Assembly: GCA_900444965.1 (NCBI GenBank)
Contig: UFRQ01000003.1
Coordinates: 496,001-560,000, forward strand
DNA: 64,000 nucleotides
Direction of reading: 5' to 3'
Origin: [Actinobacillus] rossii
Lineage (GTDB): Bacteria > Pseudomonadota > Gammaproteobacteria > Enterobacterales > Pasteurellaceae
Notes under the pieces: generated by a model
Seen by the model: only the letters and a program-made list of their open reading frames with translations
What the model was told of the DNA's origin: nothing
Database searches by the model: none
Translations under genes and position numbers: made by a program
Part shown: positions 14,228-26,011 of the stretch, piece by piece
Layout of the letters: each line of letters opens with the position of its first letter
How positions within the stretch are numbered: the first letter of the stretch is position 1

Positions 14228-15172
14228 TTAATATTGTCGGAAAAAGCTTAATATTCGTTTAATCGCTTGCTCCCGAATAGAATCGCGTTCAAACAAAATT
14301 TCGTGTTTAGCGTGAGAAACAATTTCCATTTGCCCATTTTGTAAAAGTGCGGTGAGATTTTCGAGATTTTTATTCGATACAATACGATCACATTCCGATT
14401 GAAAAATTAGCACAGGAATTTCAATGCGCGGTAAAATTCTTGGTAAATTTTTAATGGCGTTTAAACATAAATGAACCCAGCGAAAAGTTGGGCCGCCAAG
14501 GTGAAGTTCAGGAAATTTACGATTAACGCGATTCATCCATTTCATCCGCGTTCTACAATGACTGAGTTCATTATTATCTAAATTGGCAGGTTTGTACGCG
14601 TTTTTACCAAACACATAACGAGAACCTTGTCCGAATAAATTCATCACTGCTAGCACAAACTGATCGCGAATTGGGCTTTTCATCGGTACACCAAAAAACG
14701 GCGCTGAAAGCACCGCTCGTTTAATTTGATGATCATAATTAGCAAGATAATAACTGGAAATCAGCGCGCCAAGCGAATGCGCCACGATATATTGACTTTC
14801 GTAGCAGTAAAGCGCGGTCACATGGTTAATAATTTTCGCCATATCATCAGTATAAAAGCGAAATTCATCGATATACCCTTTTTCAGGATCACGAAGTAAT
14901 CGCTGTGAATAACCTTGCCCACGATGATCAAACACTAAAACGTCATAACCACTCAGAAAAAAATCATAAGCCAGTTCTGTCCATTTTAAAAGGTTCTCTG
15001 CTCGCCCATTAACCAACACCACCAATTTACGCAGTTGTGGGGCATCATGTGTGATGTGACGATAAGCAAGCTGACAATTATTCTGTCCTTGAATATGTTG
15101 AATAGGAAATTGTTCTACAAAAGGTTGCAACTGGCTTAGAGCAAATCGATGAAAATGGGGTTCGCGAGTCAT
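14228..15172 (-). CDS. pldB: PldB, lysophospholipase L2 (alpha/beta hydrolase)
   Basis: 314 residues. The nucleophile elbow AHSLGA holds the catalytic Ser; VFDHRGQGYSQR is the typical oxyanion and strand region; FQSECDRIVSNK and HAKHEILFERD hold the expected Asp and His. Family members hydrolyse lysophospholipids at the inner membrane. The first position of the elbow is Ala instead of the usual Gly. Separated from asd by an inverted pair of uptake sequences that acts as asd terminator. Confidence 0.88.
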   Translation of the reverse strand: MTREPHFHRFALSQLQPFVEQFPIQHIQGQNNCQLAYRHITHDAPQLRKLVVLVNGRAENLLKWTELAYDFFLSGYDVLVFDHRGQGYSQRLLRDPEKGYIDEFRFYTDDMAKIINHVTALYCYESQYIVAHSLGALISSYYLANYDHQIKRAVLSAPFFGVPMKSPIRDQFVLAVMNLFGQGSRYVFGKNAYKPANLDNNELSHCRTRMKWMNRVNRKFPELHLGGPTFRWVHLCLNAIKNLPRILPRIEIPVLIFQSECDRIVSNKNLENLTALLQNGQMEIVSHAKHEILFERDSIREQAIKRILSFFRQY

Positions 15173-15230
15173 TTATTAGTTGCCAAAAATTATTTTAAAA
15201 TGTATCCAGAATGAGAGTCGATATAATATA

Positions 15231-15259
15231 AAAAGTGCGGTCAATTTAACCGCACTTTT
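15231..15259 (-). terminator. Inverted uptake-sequence pair, terminator of asd
   Basis: AAAAGTGCGGT / ACCGCACTTTT with a 7-base loop, an 11-base stem between asd and pldB. Inverted uptake sequences serving as terminators are well known in Haemophilus. Confidence 0.75.
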
Positions 15260-15271
15260 ACCAAGTTTAGA

Positions 15272-16384
15272 TTACACTAATTGTTTTAAAATACGACGCA
15301 CAGGCTCTGCCGCACCCCATAATAACTGGTCACCAACAGTGAATGCTGCCAAATATTCAGGACCCATTGCCAATTTACGTAAACGACCCACAGGTACGCT
15401 TAATGTGCCAGTCACTTTTGCTGGTGTTAATTCGCGTAATGTAGTCTCTTTGTCGTTTGGAATCACTTTTACCCACTCATTGTGTGCTGCAATGATTTGT
15501 TCGATTTCCGCTAATGGAATATCTTTTTTCAATTTGATAGTGAACGCTTGGCTGTGGCAACGTAATGCACCGATACGCACACATAAACCATCTACCGGAA
15601 TCGGATTGTCGCTTAAACCTAAAATTTTGTTGGTTTCCGCATAGCCTTTCCATTCTTCTTTGGTTTGTCCAGTTTCTGGTAATAATTTGTCAATCCAAGG
15701 AATTAAGCTACCGCCTAATGCTGCACCAAAGTTTTCCGTTGGGAAATCTTCTGCGCGCATTTTTGCTGTCACTTTACGTTCAATGTCTAAGATTGAAGAT
15801 GCGGGATCAGCCAGTTCTGCTTTTACTGTATTTTCTAATTGACCCATTTGGCTTAATAGTTCACGCATATTTTTCGCACCAGCACCAGATGCCGCTTGGT
15901 AAGTGGCAACAGAAATCCATTCCACTAAATCTTTTTCAAATAAACCACCAATCGCCATTAACATTAAACTTACGGTACAGTTACCGCCAACGAAAGTTTT
16001 AATGCCGTTTTTTAAGCCTTCCGAAATAACATGTTGGTTAACAGGGTCTAATACGATAATCGCGTCTTTTTCCATACGTAATGCAGACGCAGCGTCAACC
16101 CAGTAGCCGTCCCAACCTGTCGCTTTTAATTTTGGATACACTTCGTTGGTGTAGTCGCCACCCTGACAAGTGACAATAATATCTAATTTCTTGAGTTCTT
16201 CAATATCAAATGCGTTTTTTAATTCACCTGCGTCTTTTCCACCAAATACAGGCGCTTTTTGACCCGCTTGTGAGGTAGTGAAGAAAACAGGGTTAATGTT
16301 AGCAAAATCGTTTTCTTGAACCATACGATCCATTAACACAGAGCCAACCATACCGCGCCAACCGATAAAACCGACATTTTTCAT
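15272..16384 (-). CDS. asd: Asd, aspartate-semialdehyde dehydrogenase
   Basis: 370 residues. Reduces aspartyl phosphate to aspartate semialdehyde with NADPH, the branch point to lysine/diaminopimelate, threonine and methionine. Seen: NADP-binding start [14 protein letters not shown]; catalytic Cys136 in [10 protein letters not shown]; Arg270 and His277 in [11 protein letters not shown]. These positions agree exactly with the residues known from the H. influenzae enzyme structure. Transcribed alone leftwards, ending in an uptake-sequence hairpin. Confidence 0.97.
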   Translation of the reverse strand: MKNVGFIGWRGMVGSVLMDRMVQENDFANINPVFFTTSQAGQKAPVFGGKDAGELKNAFDIEELKKLDIIVTCQGGDYTNEVYPKLKATGWDGYWVDAASALRMEKDAIIVLDPVNQHVISEGLKNGIKTFVGGNCTVSLMLMAIGGLFEKDLVEWISVATYQAASGAGAKNMRELLSQMGQLENTVKAELADPASSILDIERKVTAKMRAEDFPTENFGAALGGSLIPWIDKLLPETGQTKEEWKGYAETNKILGLSDNPIPVDGLCVRIGALRCHSQAFTIKLKKDIPLAEIEQIIAAHNEWVKVIPNDKETTLRELTPAKVTGTLSVPVGRLRKLAMGPEYLAAFTVGDQLLWGAAEPVRRILKQLV

Positions 16385-16474
16385 ATTTTTATTCCTTATT
16401 GTTGTGTTTTAATTTAGATAGCTCTAATTAATTACAGAACAAGCACATAAAATCAAGCCTAATATGATAAAAAG

Positions 16475-16516
16475 ATAAAAAAAATAATGAAAATCTGAAA
16501 TAACTCAAATTTTCAT
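16475..16516 (-). terminator. Terminator after ftsX
   Basis: On the minus strand ATGAAAAT (16509-16516) pairs with ATTTTCAT (16487-16494), followed by a run of T read from 16484 downwards. AT-rich stem, so efficiency is uncertain. Confidence 0.55.
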
Positions 16517-16524
16517 CATCAATT

Positions 16525-17451
16525 TTATTTTTCAAGTAAACGAATATGCCTTGTTGCAGCAATCCAAGCGGACGAATAACCGACAATCGCACAAATAATG
16601 AACAGGAATAATATTTCACCAACGCCCAAACCGCCAACGTCAAAAGTAACCGCAAAAATATCTGTCACATATTTGACCGCACTTGTGAAATATCCCACTA
16701 ACAATGCACTAAAGAAACAAGCAAAAAATGCGCCTAAAACGCCATAAATGATACCTGTCCATAGGAATGCGCGCAGTATAAATTGATCGGTAGCTCCCAA
16801 CAATTTCATCACTTGAATACTCGCTTGGCTACTATAAACATCTGAACGAATACTGTTACCAATAACTAAAAATACAGCCAACATCATTAATATCGCACAG
16901 AAAATGGCAACATGTGCAATTAACCACGATATAGCTGCTAACTTTTCAAGCCAATCATTATCCATTCTAACTTCTTCTACCCCTTTGATTTTCATTAAAT
17001 TATTATGTAAATCTTGGCGTTTTTCTGATGGTTGAAATTCTTTCGTTGGCTTAATCATCACAACGGCTGGTAATGGATTATCATCTAAAACATCCAATTC
17101 TTCCCCAAAACCAGACCAAGTTTGAAAGTCTTTTAAGCTTTGTTGACGAGATACATAATTTAAACTCTCAATCCCTTCTTGCTCACGGATTTTATCAACC
17201 ACAGTATTAGCATCATCTTCACTCAGATTTTTATGTAAATATACGGTTAATTCACTTTCAGGATAAAACTGTGTGGTCGCTTGATGAATATTTTTCCACA
17301 CCAAAAAACTCACTGTTGGAATTGTTAATGACACCGCGATCACTAAAATTGTGAGCAATGTGGCGTATTTTTTCTTAATTAAATCTGCCCAAACATTGCG
17401 CAAAACATATTTCATTTGCACCCAAAATGGCGCTTTCTGCATTGAACTCAT
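16525..17451 (-). CDS. ftsX: FtsX, membrane part of the FtsEX division complex
   Basis: 308 residues: cytosolic N-terminus, first membrane helix at about 38-60 (TLLTILVIAVSLTIPTVSFL), a periplasmic loop (about 60-185) that in relatives binds the amidase activator EnvC, then three more helices. FtsEX couples ATP use to cell-wall cleavage at the septum. I chose the ATG at 17451 (MSSMQKAPF) because AAGGTGGAA precedes it; a longer frame back to 17511 overlaps ftsE. It lies 26 bases after ftsE. Confidence 0.93.
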   Translation of the reverse strand: MSSMQKAPFWVQMKYVLRNVWADLIKKKYATLLTILVIAVSLTIPTVSFLVWKNIHQATTQFYPESELTVYLHKNLSEDDANTVVDKIREQEGIESLNYVSRQQSLKDFQTWSGFGEELDVLDDNPLPAVVMIKPTKEFQPSEKRQDLHNNLMKIKGVEEVRMDNDWLEKLAAISWLIAHVAIFCAILMMLAVFLVIGNSIRSDVYSSQASIQVMKLLGATDQFILRAFLWTGIIYGVLGAFFACFFSALLVGYFTSAVKYVTDIFAVTFDVGGLGVGEILFLFIICAIVGYSSAWIAATRHIRLLEK

Positions 17452-17477
17452 TTCCACCTTCTCCAATCTGCGCCGAA

Positions 17478-18128
17478 TTAACGTAAATGCCCTTGTTCTA
17501 ATACAAGACAAGGTTTAGGTTTATAGTTAATCAATCCCACATCGTGAGTAGCAATTAATACTGTCATCCCCATACGATTAAAATCTTCAAAGAGATTAAA
17601 AATATCAAGGGATAACGAATTATCTAAGTTACCCGTTGGTTCATCAGCAAGCAAAAGTTGAGGTTTATGCACCACAGCACGTGCAATATCTACACGTTGC
17701 TGCTCCCCGCCAGACAAATGAACTGGAGAATGATTAGCACGGTCATACAAACCTACGCGATCTAGCGCCGACAACGCACGTTCTACAGCCGTTTTCGGAT
17801 GCATACCATTAATAATTAATGGCAATGCCACATTATCTACAATAGAGCGATCAGGTAATAAACGATAATCTTGGTGCACCATACCTATTTGACGACGTAA
17901 AAATGGCAGTTCATGGTGAGATAAACGCGTAATATCGTGGCCATTAAACCAAATCTTCCCGCCATTAGCTCGCTCCATCCCCATAATTAACTTAAGCAAA
18001 GTACTTTTACCTGCACCAGAATGCCCTGTTAAATACGTCATACTGCCTACTGGTAAATGGAAAGACAACCCCTGTAACGCAGGTTTGCCCCCCAAATAAG
18101 CTTTGCTAACATTTTCAAAACAAATCAT
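17478..18128 (-). CDS. ftsE: FtsE, ATPase of the FtsEX division complex
   Basis: 216 residues. Walker A GHSGAGKS, Q-loop MVHQDYRLL, signature LSGGEQQRVDIARA, Walker B LLLADEPTGNLD, H-loop ATHD. Start MICFENVSKAY at 18128, supported by GAGAAAATAAG upstream and by family length; the frame reaches back eight codons further without support. Operon ftsE-ftsX; no ftsY lies upstream here, unlike in enterobacteria. Confidence 0.95.
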   Translation of the reverse strand: MICFENVSKAYLGGKPALQGLSFHLPVGSMTYLTGHSGAGKSTLLKLIMGMERANGGKIWFNGHDITRLSHHELPFLRRQIGMVHQDYRLLPDRSIVDNVALPLIINGMHPKTAVERALSALDRVGLYDRANHSPVHLSGGEQQRVDIARAVVHKPQLLLADEPTGNLDNSLSLDIFNLFEDFNRMGMTVLIATHDVGLINYKPKPCLVLEQGHLR

Positions 18129-18212
18129 CTTATTTTCTCTATCTTGCTTCAAATTTCAGTAATTATACAGAAAAGCGTTAAGCGATACAGTGCTTACTCG
18201 TTGATTTACCAT

Positions 18213-18262
18213 AAAAAAGTGCGGTCAAATCCAAAATACTTTTGAAAATGACCGCACTTTTT
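18213..18262 (-). terminator. Inverted uptake-sequence pair, terminator
   Basis: AAAAAGTGCGGTCA (18214-18227) pairs with TGACCGCACTTTTT (18249-18262), a 14-base stem with a 21-base loop, just after the TerB-like gene read leftwards. Confidence 0.75.
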
Positions 18263-18273
18263 CGAATATCAAA

Positions 18274-18900
18274 TTAGAAACCGGCTTGTTTTTCTAACTC
18301 TTCAACTAATTTATCATCCAATCCTAAAGCTTGTGCAAGCTCGGCTAAAAACACAATTTCTTTACGAGCCAAATCTGAACAAACCACACGTGCAGCAAGA
18401 TAAACTTGTGCGGCAAGTGCCGGATTATTCCCTACTTGTCGAGCAATATCTTCTGACGTTGCTGGATGTAGCATTTCTTGTTGAACCCATTGTTGCACTT
18501 CTACATCATCACCCACTTCCGCAAGAATAGCTTGTTTTTCGTCATCTGTGATAGCTCCATCTGTGGCTGCCGCTGCAATCATGGTTTGTAAAATGACTTT
18601 ACTGGCATCGGCTACTTGTTGTTCCGGAGCAAAATTATCTGCCGTCACAGAGTCTGCTGCTTGTGAAGTTTGATATTTTTGGTATGCCTGATAGGCGAGT
18701 GAACCTAATGCTGCAAGTGAACCTAATTTTGCTAATCCCGCCCCACCATTACGACCAAAAATCATAGATAAAATACCAATAGCCGCAGCGCCGCCACCAG
18801 CTTTAGTCACTTTATCTAATGTAGAATTACCCGCCATTGTCTTTTGAACTTGCTCCTGTGCAACATTCAAAACTTGATTTAATACTTTACTAAAATCCAT
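18274..18900 (-). CDS. DUF533/YebE-like protein (TerB-like domain)
   Basis: 208 residues. A glycine- and alanine-rich middle (GGGAAAIGILSMIFGRNGG, LAALGSLAYQAYQKYQTS) may insert in the membrane. The C-terminal domain is TerB-like, with a DG-x-I-x-D-x-E pattern (AAAATDGAITDDEKQAILAE) and AAVVCSDLARKE-like helices. This matches the YebE family of unknown function. I chose the ATG at 18900 (MDFSKVLNQ) because AGGAGC lies upstream; the frame extends 18 codons further without a ribosome site. Confidence 0.8.
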   Translation of the reverse strand: MDFSKVLNQVLNVAQEQVQKTMAGNSTLDKVTKAGGGAAAIGILSMIFGRNGGAGLAKLGSLAALGSLAYQAYQKYQTSQAADSVTADNFAPEQQVADASKVILQTMIAAAATDGAITDDEKQAILAEVGDDVEVQQWVQQEMLHPATSEDIARQVGNNPALAAQVYLAARVVCSDLARKEIVFLAELAQALGLDDKLVEELEKQAGF

Positions 18901-19006
18901 CTCGTTTGCTCCTAAATAAATGAAATAGCAATGTTTAGTCCATTTTTTCACCATTTAGTTCCTAAGTCTCATTAAAAAAGATCATAATATTTTTACACTA
19001 TCTATA

Positions 19007-19053
19007 TTGACAGTATTTTATTTTATCTAGATAATAACTGTATATAAAATCAA
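19007..19053 (+). promoter_or_regulatory. Strong promoter with LexA-like operator for the DinI-like gene
   Basis: TTGACA (19007-19012), 17-base spacer, GATAAT (19030-19035). Right after the -10 comes CTGTATATAAAATCAA (19038-19053); the left half matches the LexA consensus CTGT-N8-ACAG, the right half is degenerate. SOS control is plausible given the downstream gene. Confidence 0.55.
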
Positions 19054-19068
19054 TAATAGAGAGTAAAT

Positions 19069-19323
19069 ATGAAACAAATTGATATTCGTTTTACAAAAGA
19101 AAAAGAAAATAAAAAAGCTGAACATCAAGCCAACCTTATCAAACTTTTGCAAGAACGTTTACCAAAACGTATTGCTGAAAAATTTTCTGATGTTCAAGTA
19201 CGCATTCGTTTTTCAAGTTCAGCTGGTGTTGAAATATCTGGATTTAAAGATAAGGATGAGAAAGAACAATTTATGGCATTTTTAGAAGAATTATGGGCCG
19301 ATGATTCGTTGATTGAAACATAA
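19069..19323 (+). CDS. DinI-like protein
   Basis: 84 residues. The DinI family pattern is visible: MKQIDIRFTKE, LLQERLPKRIAEKF, VRIRFSSSAGVEISG and the acidic end ELWADDSLIET, close to the typical WEDDSWL. In E. coli DinI stabilises RecA filaments and slows UmuD cleavage during the SOS response. A single gene behind a strong promoter with a LexA-like site; GAGAG precedes the ATG. Family assignment is good; the effect on RecA here is inferred. Confidence 0.82.
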   Translation: MKQIDIRFTKEKENKKAEHQANLIKLLQERLPKRIAEKFSDVQVRIRFSSSAGVEISGFKDKDEKEQFMAFLEELWADDSLIET

Positions 19324-19342
19324 AAGTGCGGTTAAAAATAAA

Positions 19343-19369
19343 GAATTATCTCTAAAATAGAGATAATTC
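19343..19369 (-). terminator. Hairpin between dinI-like gene and rsmE
   Basis: GAATTATCTCT / AGAGATAATTC, an 11-base perfect stem. On the minus strand CTTTATTTTT follows, so it most likely terminates rsmE; in the plus direction the T-run is poor. Confidence 0.55.
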
Positions 19370-19417
19370 ATATAATTAAGCCTGATTCCCACAAATCCCA
19401 CTTTGAGACACAGAGAT

Positions 19418-20149
19418 TTATAAATCCCCAAAGCAAACTTGTAGTGCGGTAATTGCCGTTAATGCGGCGGTTTCTGTACGTAATACACGTTTGCCAAGAA
19501 GAATTTCAGTAAAACCTTGAGTTTCCGTTTGGCTTATTTCTCGAGAAGATAATCCCCCTTCTGAGCCAATTAATAAGCGAACGCCAGCCGTTGGGATTTC
19601 AGGTAAAGTTTTGATGGAATATTTTGCCCGTGGATGTAAATTAAGTTTTAATGCGCCATCATTTTCCACACACCAATCTTGTAATTTCATCATTGGGCGA
19701 ATTTCAGGGATAATATTTCTACCGCATTGTTCACAAGCCGCAATGGCAATTTTTTGCCATTGTTGAATTTTTTTATCAAGACGATCCCCATCTAATTTAA
19801 CACCACAACGTTCTGACCATAATGGTGTAATAACATTTACACCAAGTTCAACAGATTTTTGAATGGTAAATTCCATGCGATCACCACGAGAAATGACTTG
19901 TCCTAAATGAATGGATAATGGACTTTCGCGATTGTCAAATTTACGCGCTTGAATTTCAACTTCTACCGCTTTTTTACTTGCGTTTGTAATCACGGCTGGG
20001 TAAATATGATTTGTGCCATCAAAAAGCTCAATTTGTTCTCCAGCTTGCATACGTAGTACGCGTCCCACGTGATTAGCGGCATCTTCACTAAGTTGGCAAG
20101 CTTTTTTATTTTCAAGATTTTCAGGGTGATAAATTCTTGGAATACGCAT
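19418..20149 (-). CDS. rsmE: RsmE, 16S rRNA m3U1498 methyltransferase
   Basis: 243 residues. N-terminal PUA-like barrel ([31 protein letters not shown]) and C-terminal SPOUT knot with [14 protein letters not shown] and [16 protein letters not shown], which bind S-adenosylmethionine. Methylates U1498 in the decoding region of 16S rRNA. Start at 20149 agrees with the family; single gene. Confidence 0.95.
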   Translation of the reverse strand: MRIPRIYHPENLENKKACQLSEDAANHVGRVLRMQAGEQIELFDGTNHIYPAVITNASKKAVEVEIQARKFDNRESPLSIHLGQVISRGDRMEFTIQKSVELGVNVITPLWSERCGVKLDGDRLDKKIQQWQKIAIAACEQCGRNIIPEIRPMMKLQDWCVENDGALKLNLHPRAKYSIKTLPEIPTAGVRLLIGSEGGLSSREISQTETQGFTEILLGKRVLRTETAALTAITALQVCFGDL

Positions 20150-20292
20150 AATTATCTTTAAAAGTTTTACTTGAAGTGCGGTCGATTTTACAGGAGTTTT
20201 GATTCCTGTACTACGTAATTGTTACATACACACTAACATCCTGAAATACAATGGTCAAATTGCTCCAGTTTATATGTCTGTCCCAACCGATA

Positions 20293-21075
20293 CTACGCAA
20301 ATTCACGTTCTAAAATTAAGGCAATCCTATCTTCATTATTAGTTGCTGTGACTTCTTTTGCTATTTGTTTAATTTCATCAGGCGCGTTACCCATAGCCAC
20401 ACTTAACCCTGCATATTCAAGCATATCAAGCTCATTGAAATTATCACCAAAAGCGATAATTTCATCGGCAGCTATCTGAAAATAGTTTTCCATAAAACGA
20501 ATTGCATTAGCTTTTGTTGCTGCTTTATTATTAATTTCAAGATATTCAGGTTTAGACGGATGAATGCTTAAATGTGGTAATGCATTGGTTAATAGTTTTT
20601 CTAATTATTGAATATAAACAGGCTCTGCCATAATGAGAACTTTATGAACATTTTTCACATTAACTGGCATATCTTTCGCTGTCAGTCCTGAAATTTCCGC
20701 TTCTTGCGCTGCCCAATAACAATTTTTATCGTTTATAAACCAATCTACACCGGAATAATAACTAATTGAAAGGTGTTCATAAGGCTTAAGCAGTTCTGTT
20801 AATTTATCCAAATCGGTTTGTTCAATCGTAACGCTGTAAAGTTCATTTAAATCTTGATCTAAAATCAGTGCGCCACTATAACAAATAATAGGCAAATTAG
20901 TTTGTAACTGATCAGTATAAGGCGTTATAGCGTAAGGAGGACGAGCAGAAACAGGAATAAAAGGAATGCCTTTACGAAGAATAGATTTAATCGCTTGTTC
21001 CGTTCTTAAACTAATTTGGTGTTGGCTATTAAGTAACGTGCCGTCCATATCACTAAAAATTGCTTTATATTGCAT
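20293..21075 (-). pseudogene. Cof-type HAD phosphatase broken by an in-frame stop
   Basis: The N-terminal part (20605-21075) starts MQYKAIFSDMDGTLLNSQHQ with the HAD nucleophile DMDGT, and VSARPP as motif II. After PVYIQ a TAA at 20605-20607 stops it. The same frame continues without shift for 37 codons (LEKLLTNALPHLSIHPSKPE) and then into the C-terminal part (20293-20493) with motif IV GDNFNELDMLEYAGLSVAMG. Restoring one base gives a complete protein of about 260 residues, the normal size of a Cof/YidA sugar-phosphatase. Most likely a recent nonsense mutation or a sequencing error. A separate re-start at 20493 cannot make an active enzyme because the nucleophile is lost. Confidence 0.9.
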
Positions 21076-21117
21076 TTTATGAACTTCCTATTTAAATTTT
21101 GGCAGATATTATTCTTA

Positions 21118-21155
21118 CTGAAAAATAAAGCCGTTCCTGAATGGGAACGGCTTAA
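21118..21155 (-). terminator. Terminator of the atp operon
   Basis: AAGCCGTTCC (21128-21137) pairs with GGAACGGCTT (21144-21153). Read leftwards it is followed by TTTATTTTT. It lies 15 bases after the atpC stop; an uptake sequence adjoins it. Confidence 0.8.
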
Positions 21156-21167
21156 AGTGCGGTTGAA

Positions 21168-21596
21168 TTAGCGTTTGTTTTTCACTAATTTTTCCGTTAA
21201 TTCGTAAGCACGAAGTTTTGCAAGTTCTTTCGAAAGTTTTGCAGTAAGCAATTCGTGATTGATATCGCCAGATTTTGCCACTATATTTTCTTCTGCTTTT
21301 TTCTTCGCAGCTAAAATACGTTCTTCATCCAGTTCTGAACCACGGATTGCAACGTCTGCAAGAACAGTAACAATATTAGGTTGAACTTCTAAGAAACCAC
21401 CTGATACATACACGACTTCTTCAATCCCATCATTGTAAGTAAATTTTACAATACCCGGTTTAATTGCCGTGAGTAGTGGGGTGTGCCCAGCTAAAATACC
21501 GAGCTCACCTTCAATACCTGTTGCCTGTATGCTTTTTACGGCACCTTCAAAAATTTTATTTTCTGCACTTACAATTGTTAAAGTAAATGTTGACAT
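21168..21596 (-). CDS. atpC: ATP synthase epsilon subunit
   Basis: 142 residues. N-terminal beta barrel ([39 protein letters not shown]) and C-terminal helical pair ([17 protein letters not shown]). Part of the F1 central stalk, inhibitory in relatives. Strong GGAGGAAAC upstream. Last gene of the atp operon. Confidence 0.97.
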   Translation of the reverse strand: MSTFTLTIVSAENKIFEGAVKSIQATGIEGELGILAGHTPLLTAIKPGIVKFTYNDGIEEVVYVSGGFLEVQPNIVTVLADVAIRGSELDEERILAAKKKAEENIVAKSGDINHELLTAKLSKELAKLRAYELTEKLVKNKR

Positions 21597-21630
21597 ATGT
21601 TTCCTCCAATCTGGTAATCAGTTGAAGTGA

Positions 21631-23022
<1,392 letters not shown>

Positions 23023-23892
23023 TTAAATTGCTGCAGCGCCTGCAACAATTTCATTTAATTCATTTGTGATACTTGCTTGACGGGCTTTGTTATACACCAA
23101 CTGCAAGTCACCAATTAAGTTACCTGCATTATCTGTTGCTGCTTTCATTGCGACCATTCGAGCTGCCTGCTCTGAAGCTAAGTTATCTACCACTGACTGA
23201 TATACTTGAGATTCTAAATAACGAGTGAGTAAACTATCCAATAATACTTTTGGATCTGGCTCATAAATATAATCCCAAGATTGTTCTCTTTCGCCTAAGC
23301 TATCTGTGTCAAGTTCTGGTAATGGAACTAACAACTCAAAATTTGGTTTTTGCGACATCGTATTAACAAATTTGTTATATGCAATGTATAACGCATCAAT
23401 TTCACCATTTTTATAGGCTGTAAACATACCATTTGCAATACCAAGCAATTCTTCAACAGAAGGATTATCACCTAAACCTGAATGTTGTACACGAATAGTT
23501 AACCCTAATGAACGGAAAAATGCGATACCTTTTGAGCCTATTATGCCCACTTCAACAGTTACGCCTTTTTCTTTCCATTGCTTGATTTCATTTAACACGG
23601 TTTTAAATAGGTTAATGTTCAACCCACCACACATACCACGGTCTGTTGAAACAATTAACACACCCACTTTCTTAATTTCACGTTCAACTAAAAATGGATG
23701 CTTATAACCTATATTAGCTTTAGACACATGGCTGATAACATTTCTAATTGTTTCAGAGTAAGGACGAGACGCTGCCATACGATCTTGCGTTTTGCGCATT
23801 TTCGACGTAGCCACCATTTCCATTGCCTTAGTAATTTTTTGTGTACTTTGTACACTGGCAATTTTGGTTTTTATCTCTTTTCCACTAGCCAT
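23023..23892 (-). CDS. atpG: ATP synthase gamma subunit
   Basis: 289 residues. The coiled-coil ends are recognisable: N-terminal [31 protein letters not shown] region and C-terminal [29 protein letters not shown] in the middle is the family signature. It is the rotating shaft of F1. The gap to atpD is 15 bases. Confidence 0.97.
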   Translation of the reverse strand: MASGKEIKTKIASVQSTQKITKAMEMVATSKMRKTQDRMAASRPYSETIRNVISHVSKANIGYKHPFLVEREIKKVGVLIVSTDRGMCGGLNINLFKTVLNEIKQWKEKGVTVEVGIIGSKGIAFFRSLGLTIRVQHSGLGDNPSVEELLGIANGMFTAYKNGEIDALYIAYNKFVNTMSQKPNFELLVPLPELDTDSLGEREQSWDYIYEPDPKVLLDSLLTRYLESQVYQSVVDNLASEQAARMVAMKAATDNAGNLIGDLQLVYNKARQASITNELNEIVAGAAAI

Positions 23893-23910
23893 TGTCTTTC
23901 TCCGAACTTA

Positions 23911-25452
23911 TTACCACGTATTATTTGCTTTAAAGTTATCTAAGATAGCTTTCAACTGCGCTTTGATATCGTCGTTGTAGTTACCTGTTTTGCTTAACTC
24001 TTGCATAAATTCGGTGTGAGTACGGTTTGCGTAATCTAAAAGTGCAGTCTCAAAATCAGCGATTTTATTGAGTTCCACATCATCTAAATAACCAAATTCA
24101 ACCGCAAATAAAAGTACTGCTTGTTCTGCTACGTTTAACGGCGCATATTGTTTTTGTTTCAACAATTCAGTTACTTTTTCACCATGTGATAATTGTTTGC
24201 GAGTTGCATCATCTAAATCTGACGCAAATTGCGAGAATGCCGCTAATTCACGGTATTGTGCAAGTGCAGTACGAATACCACCCGCTAATTTTTTCACCAC
24301 TTTAGTTTGTGCGGCACCACCTACACGAGATACGGAAATACCCGGGTTTACCGCTGGACGAACACCTGCATTGAATAAGTTAGATTCTAAGAAAATCTGA
24401 CCATCAGTGATTGAAATTACGTTTGTTGGAACGAAAGCAGAAACGTCACCTGCTTGTGTTTCAATAATTGGCAATGCAGTTAAAGAACCAGTTTTACCTT
24501 TAACCTCGCCATTAGTAAAACGCTCAACGTATTCTTCATTAACTCGCGCTGCACGTTCAAGTAAACGTGAGTGTAAATAGAATACATCACCAGGGAATGC
24601 TTCACGACCTGGTGGACGACGAAGTAATAATGAAATTTGGCGATAAGCAACCGCTTGTTTTGAAAGATCATCATAGATAATTAATGCATCTTCACCACGA
24701 TCACGGAAATATTCCCCCATCGCACAACCTGCATATGGCGCCAAATATTGTAATGCTGCTGATTCAGATGCTGATGCAACCACTACGATAGTGTTTGCTA
24801 ATGCACCATTTTCTTCTAATTTACGTACTATGTTTGCAATCGTTGATGCTTTTTGACCAATCGCTACATAGATACACTTAATACCCGAATCTTTTTGGTT
24901 AATAATAGCGTCAATAGCTAATGCCGTTTTACCTGTTTGGCGGTCACCGATAATTAACTCACGTTGACCACGACCAATTGGCACCATGGCATCCACACCT
25001 TTATAACCTGTTTGAACTGGTTGATCGACTGATTTACGATCAATAACACCCGGTGCAATAACTTCAACTGGCGAGAAACCATCATGTTGAATTTCACCTT
25101 TACCATCAATTGGCTCACCTAATGTATTAACCACACGACCTAATAAACCACGACCAACGGGTACTTCAAGGATACGGCCTGTACATTGAACTTCCATACC
25201 TTCCGCTAAATCAGCGTAAGGTCCCATAACTACCGCACCGACAGAATCACGTTCAAGGTTTAATGCCATAGCAAAACGGTTACCTGGTAAAGCAATCATT
25301 TCACCTTGCATTACTTCACTCAAACCGTGGATACGAATAATACCGTCACTGACAGAAACAATTGTTCCGGTATTACGTGCTTCGCTAACCACATCAAACT
25401 GTGCAATGCGTTTTTTAATTAATTCACTAATTTCTGTTGAATTTAGTTGCAT
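23911..25452 (-). CDS. atpA: ATP synthase alpha subunit
   Basis: 513 residues, same length as E. coli. N-terminal [20 protein letters not shown], Walker [34 protein letters not shown], and the family signature [17 protein letters not shown]. Non-catalytic nucleotide-binding subunit of F1. Confidence 0.97.
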   Translation of the reverse strand: MQLNSTEISELIKKRIAQFDVVSEARNTGTIVSVSDGIIRIHGLSEVMQGEMIALPGNRFAMALNLERDSVGAVVMGPYADLAEGMEVQCTGRILEVPVGRGLLGRVVNTLGEPIDGKGEIQHDGFSPVEVIAPGVIDRKSVDQPVQTGYKGVDAMVPIGRGQRELIIGDRQTGKTALAIDAIINQKDSGIKCIYVAIGQKASTIANIVRKLEENGALANTIVVVASASESAALQYLAPYAGCAMGEYFRDRGEDALIIYDDLSKQAVAYRQISLLLRRPPGREAFPGDVFYLHSRLLERAARVNEEYVERFTNGEVKGKTGSLTALPIIETQAGDVSAFVPTNVISITDGQIFLESNLFNAGVRPAVNPGISVSRVGGAAQTKVVKKLAGGIRTALAQYRELAAFSQFASDLDDATRKQLSHGEKVTELLKQKQYAPLNVAEQAVLLFAVEFGYLDDVELNKIADFETALLDYANRTHTEFMQELSKTGNYNDDIKAQLKAILDNFKANNTW

Positions 25453-25467
25453 CTTAAATTCCTCTTA

Positions 25468-25998
25468 TCATTGCAATTCGCTTGCTAAACGATTAAGTTG
25501 CCCACGGCTTGAACCGTCAATAACAAAATCGTCAGTGCGAATAATAACCCCTGCAATTAAGGAGCTATCTACGCTGCAATTTAATTTAACTTTACGAGCA
25601 AGTCTTTTTTCCATTGCGGCTGCAATTTTTTGTTCTTGTGTTGCATTTAATGGTTGTGCTGAAACGACTTCCACTTCCGCTGTAGCATTATGTTCTTCTA
25701 CATAATGTAGAAATTCTTTAAATACAGCAGGAAGAACCGTTAAACGCTTATTTTCAGCCATTAACCGAATCAGATTTTGCCCATATTGATCAAGTTGTTC
25801 GCCACAAATTGAAATCATCGTGTCAGCGGCTTTTTGCGCAGAAAATGTATTTTTTAAGAAATCTTGGATTTGTTCATTTTCAGCCACTTGAGCAGCAAAT
25901 CCTAACATTTCTTCCCATTTTCCAACCGCACTTTTTTCCACGGCAAAATCAAATGCTGCTTTGGCATAAGGGCGAGCTATCGTAGTTAATTCTGACAT
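25468..25998 (-). CDS. atpH: ATP synthase delta subunit
   Basis: 176 residues. Starts [20 protein letters not shown], the normal family N-terminus that binds alpha; the C-terminal part [19 protein letters not shown] binds b. The ATG at 25998 is preceded by AAGGTTGAG; the frame runs nine codons further into atpF, which I reject. Confidence 0.96.
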   Translation of the reverse strand: MSELTTIARPYAKAAFDFAVEKSAVGKWEEMLGFAAQVAENEQIQDFLKNTFSAQKAADTMISICGEQLDQYGQNLIRLMAENKRLTVLPAVFKEFLHYVEEHNATAEVEVVSAQPLNATQEQKIAAAMEKRLARKVKLNCSVDSSLIAGVIIRTDDFVIDGSSRGQLNRLASELQ

Positions 25999-26011
25999 AA
26001 GCTCAACCTTC

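Noticed and set aside
16385..16440. Lysine riboswitch before asd.
   Set aside because: The leader is only about 50 bases of AT-rich sequence on this side and shows none of the conserved riboswitch helices.
20605..20607. Stop codon in the HAD gene read as selenocysteine.
   Set aside because: The codon is TAA, not TGA, and no SECIS-like hairpin follows.
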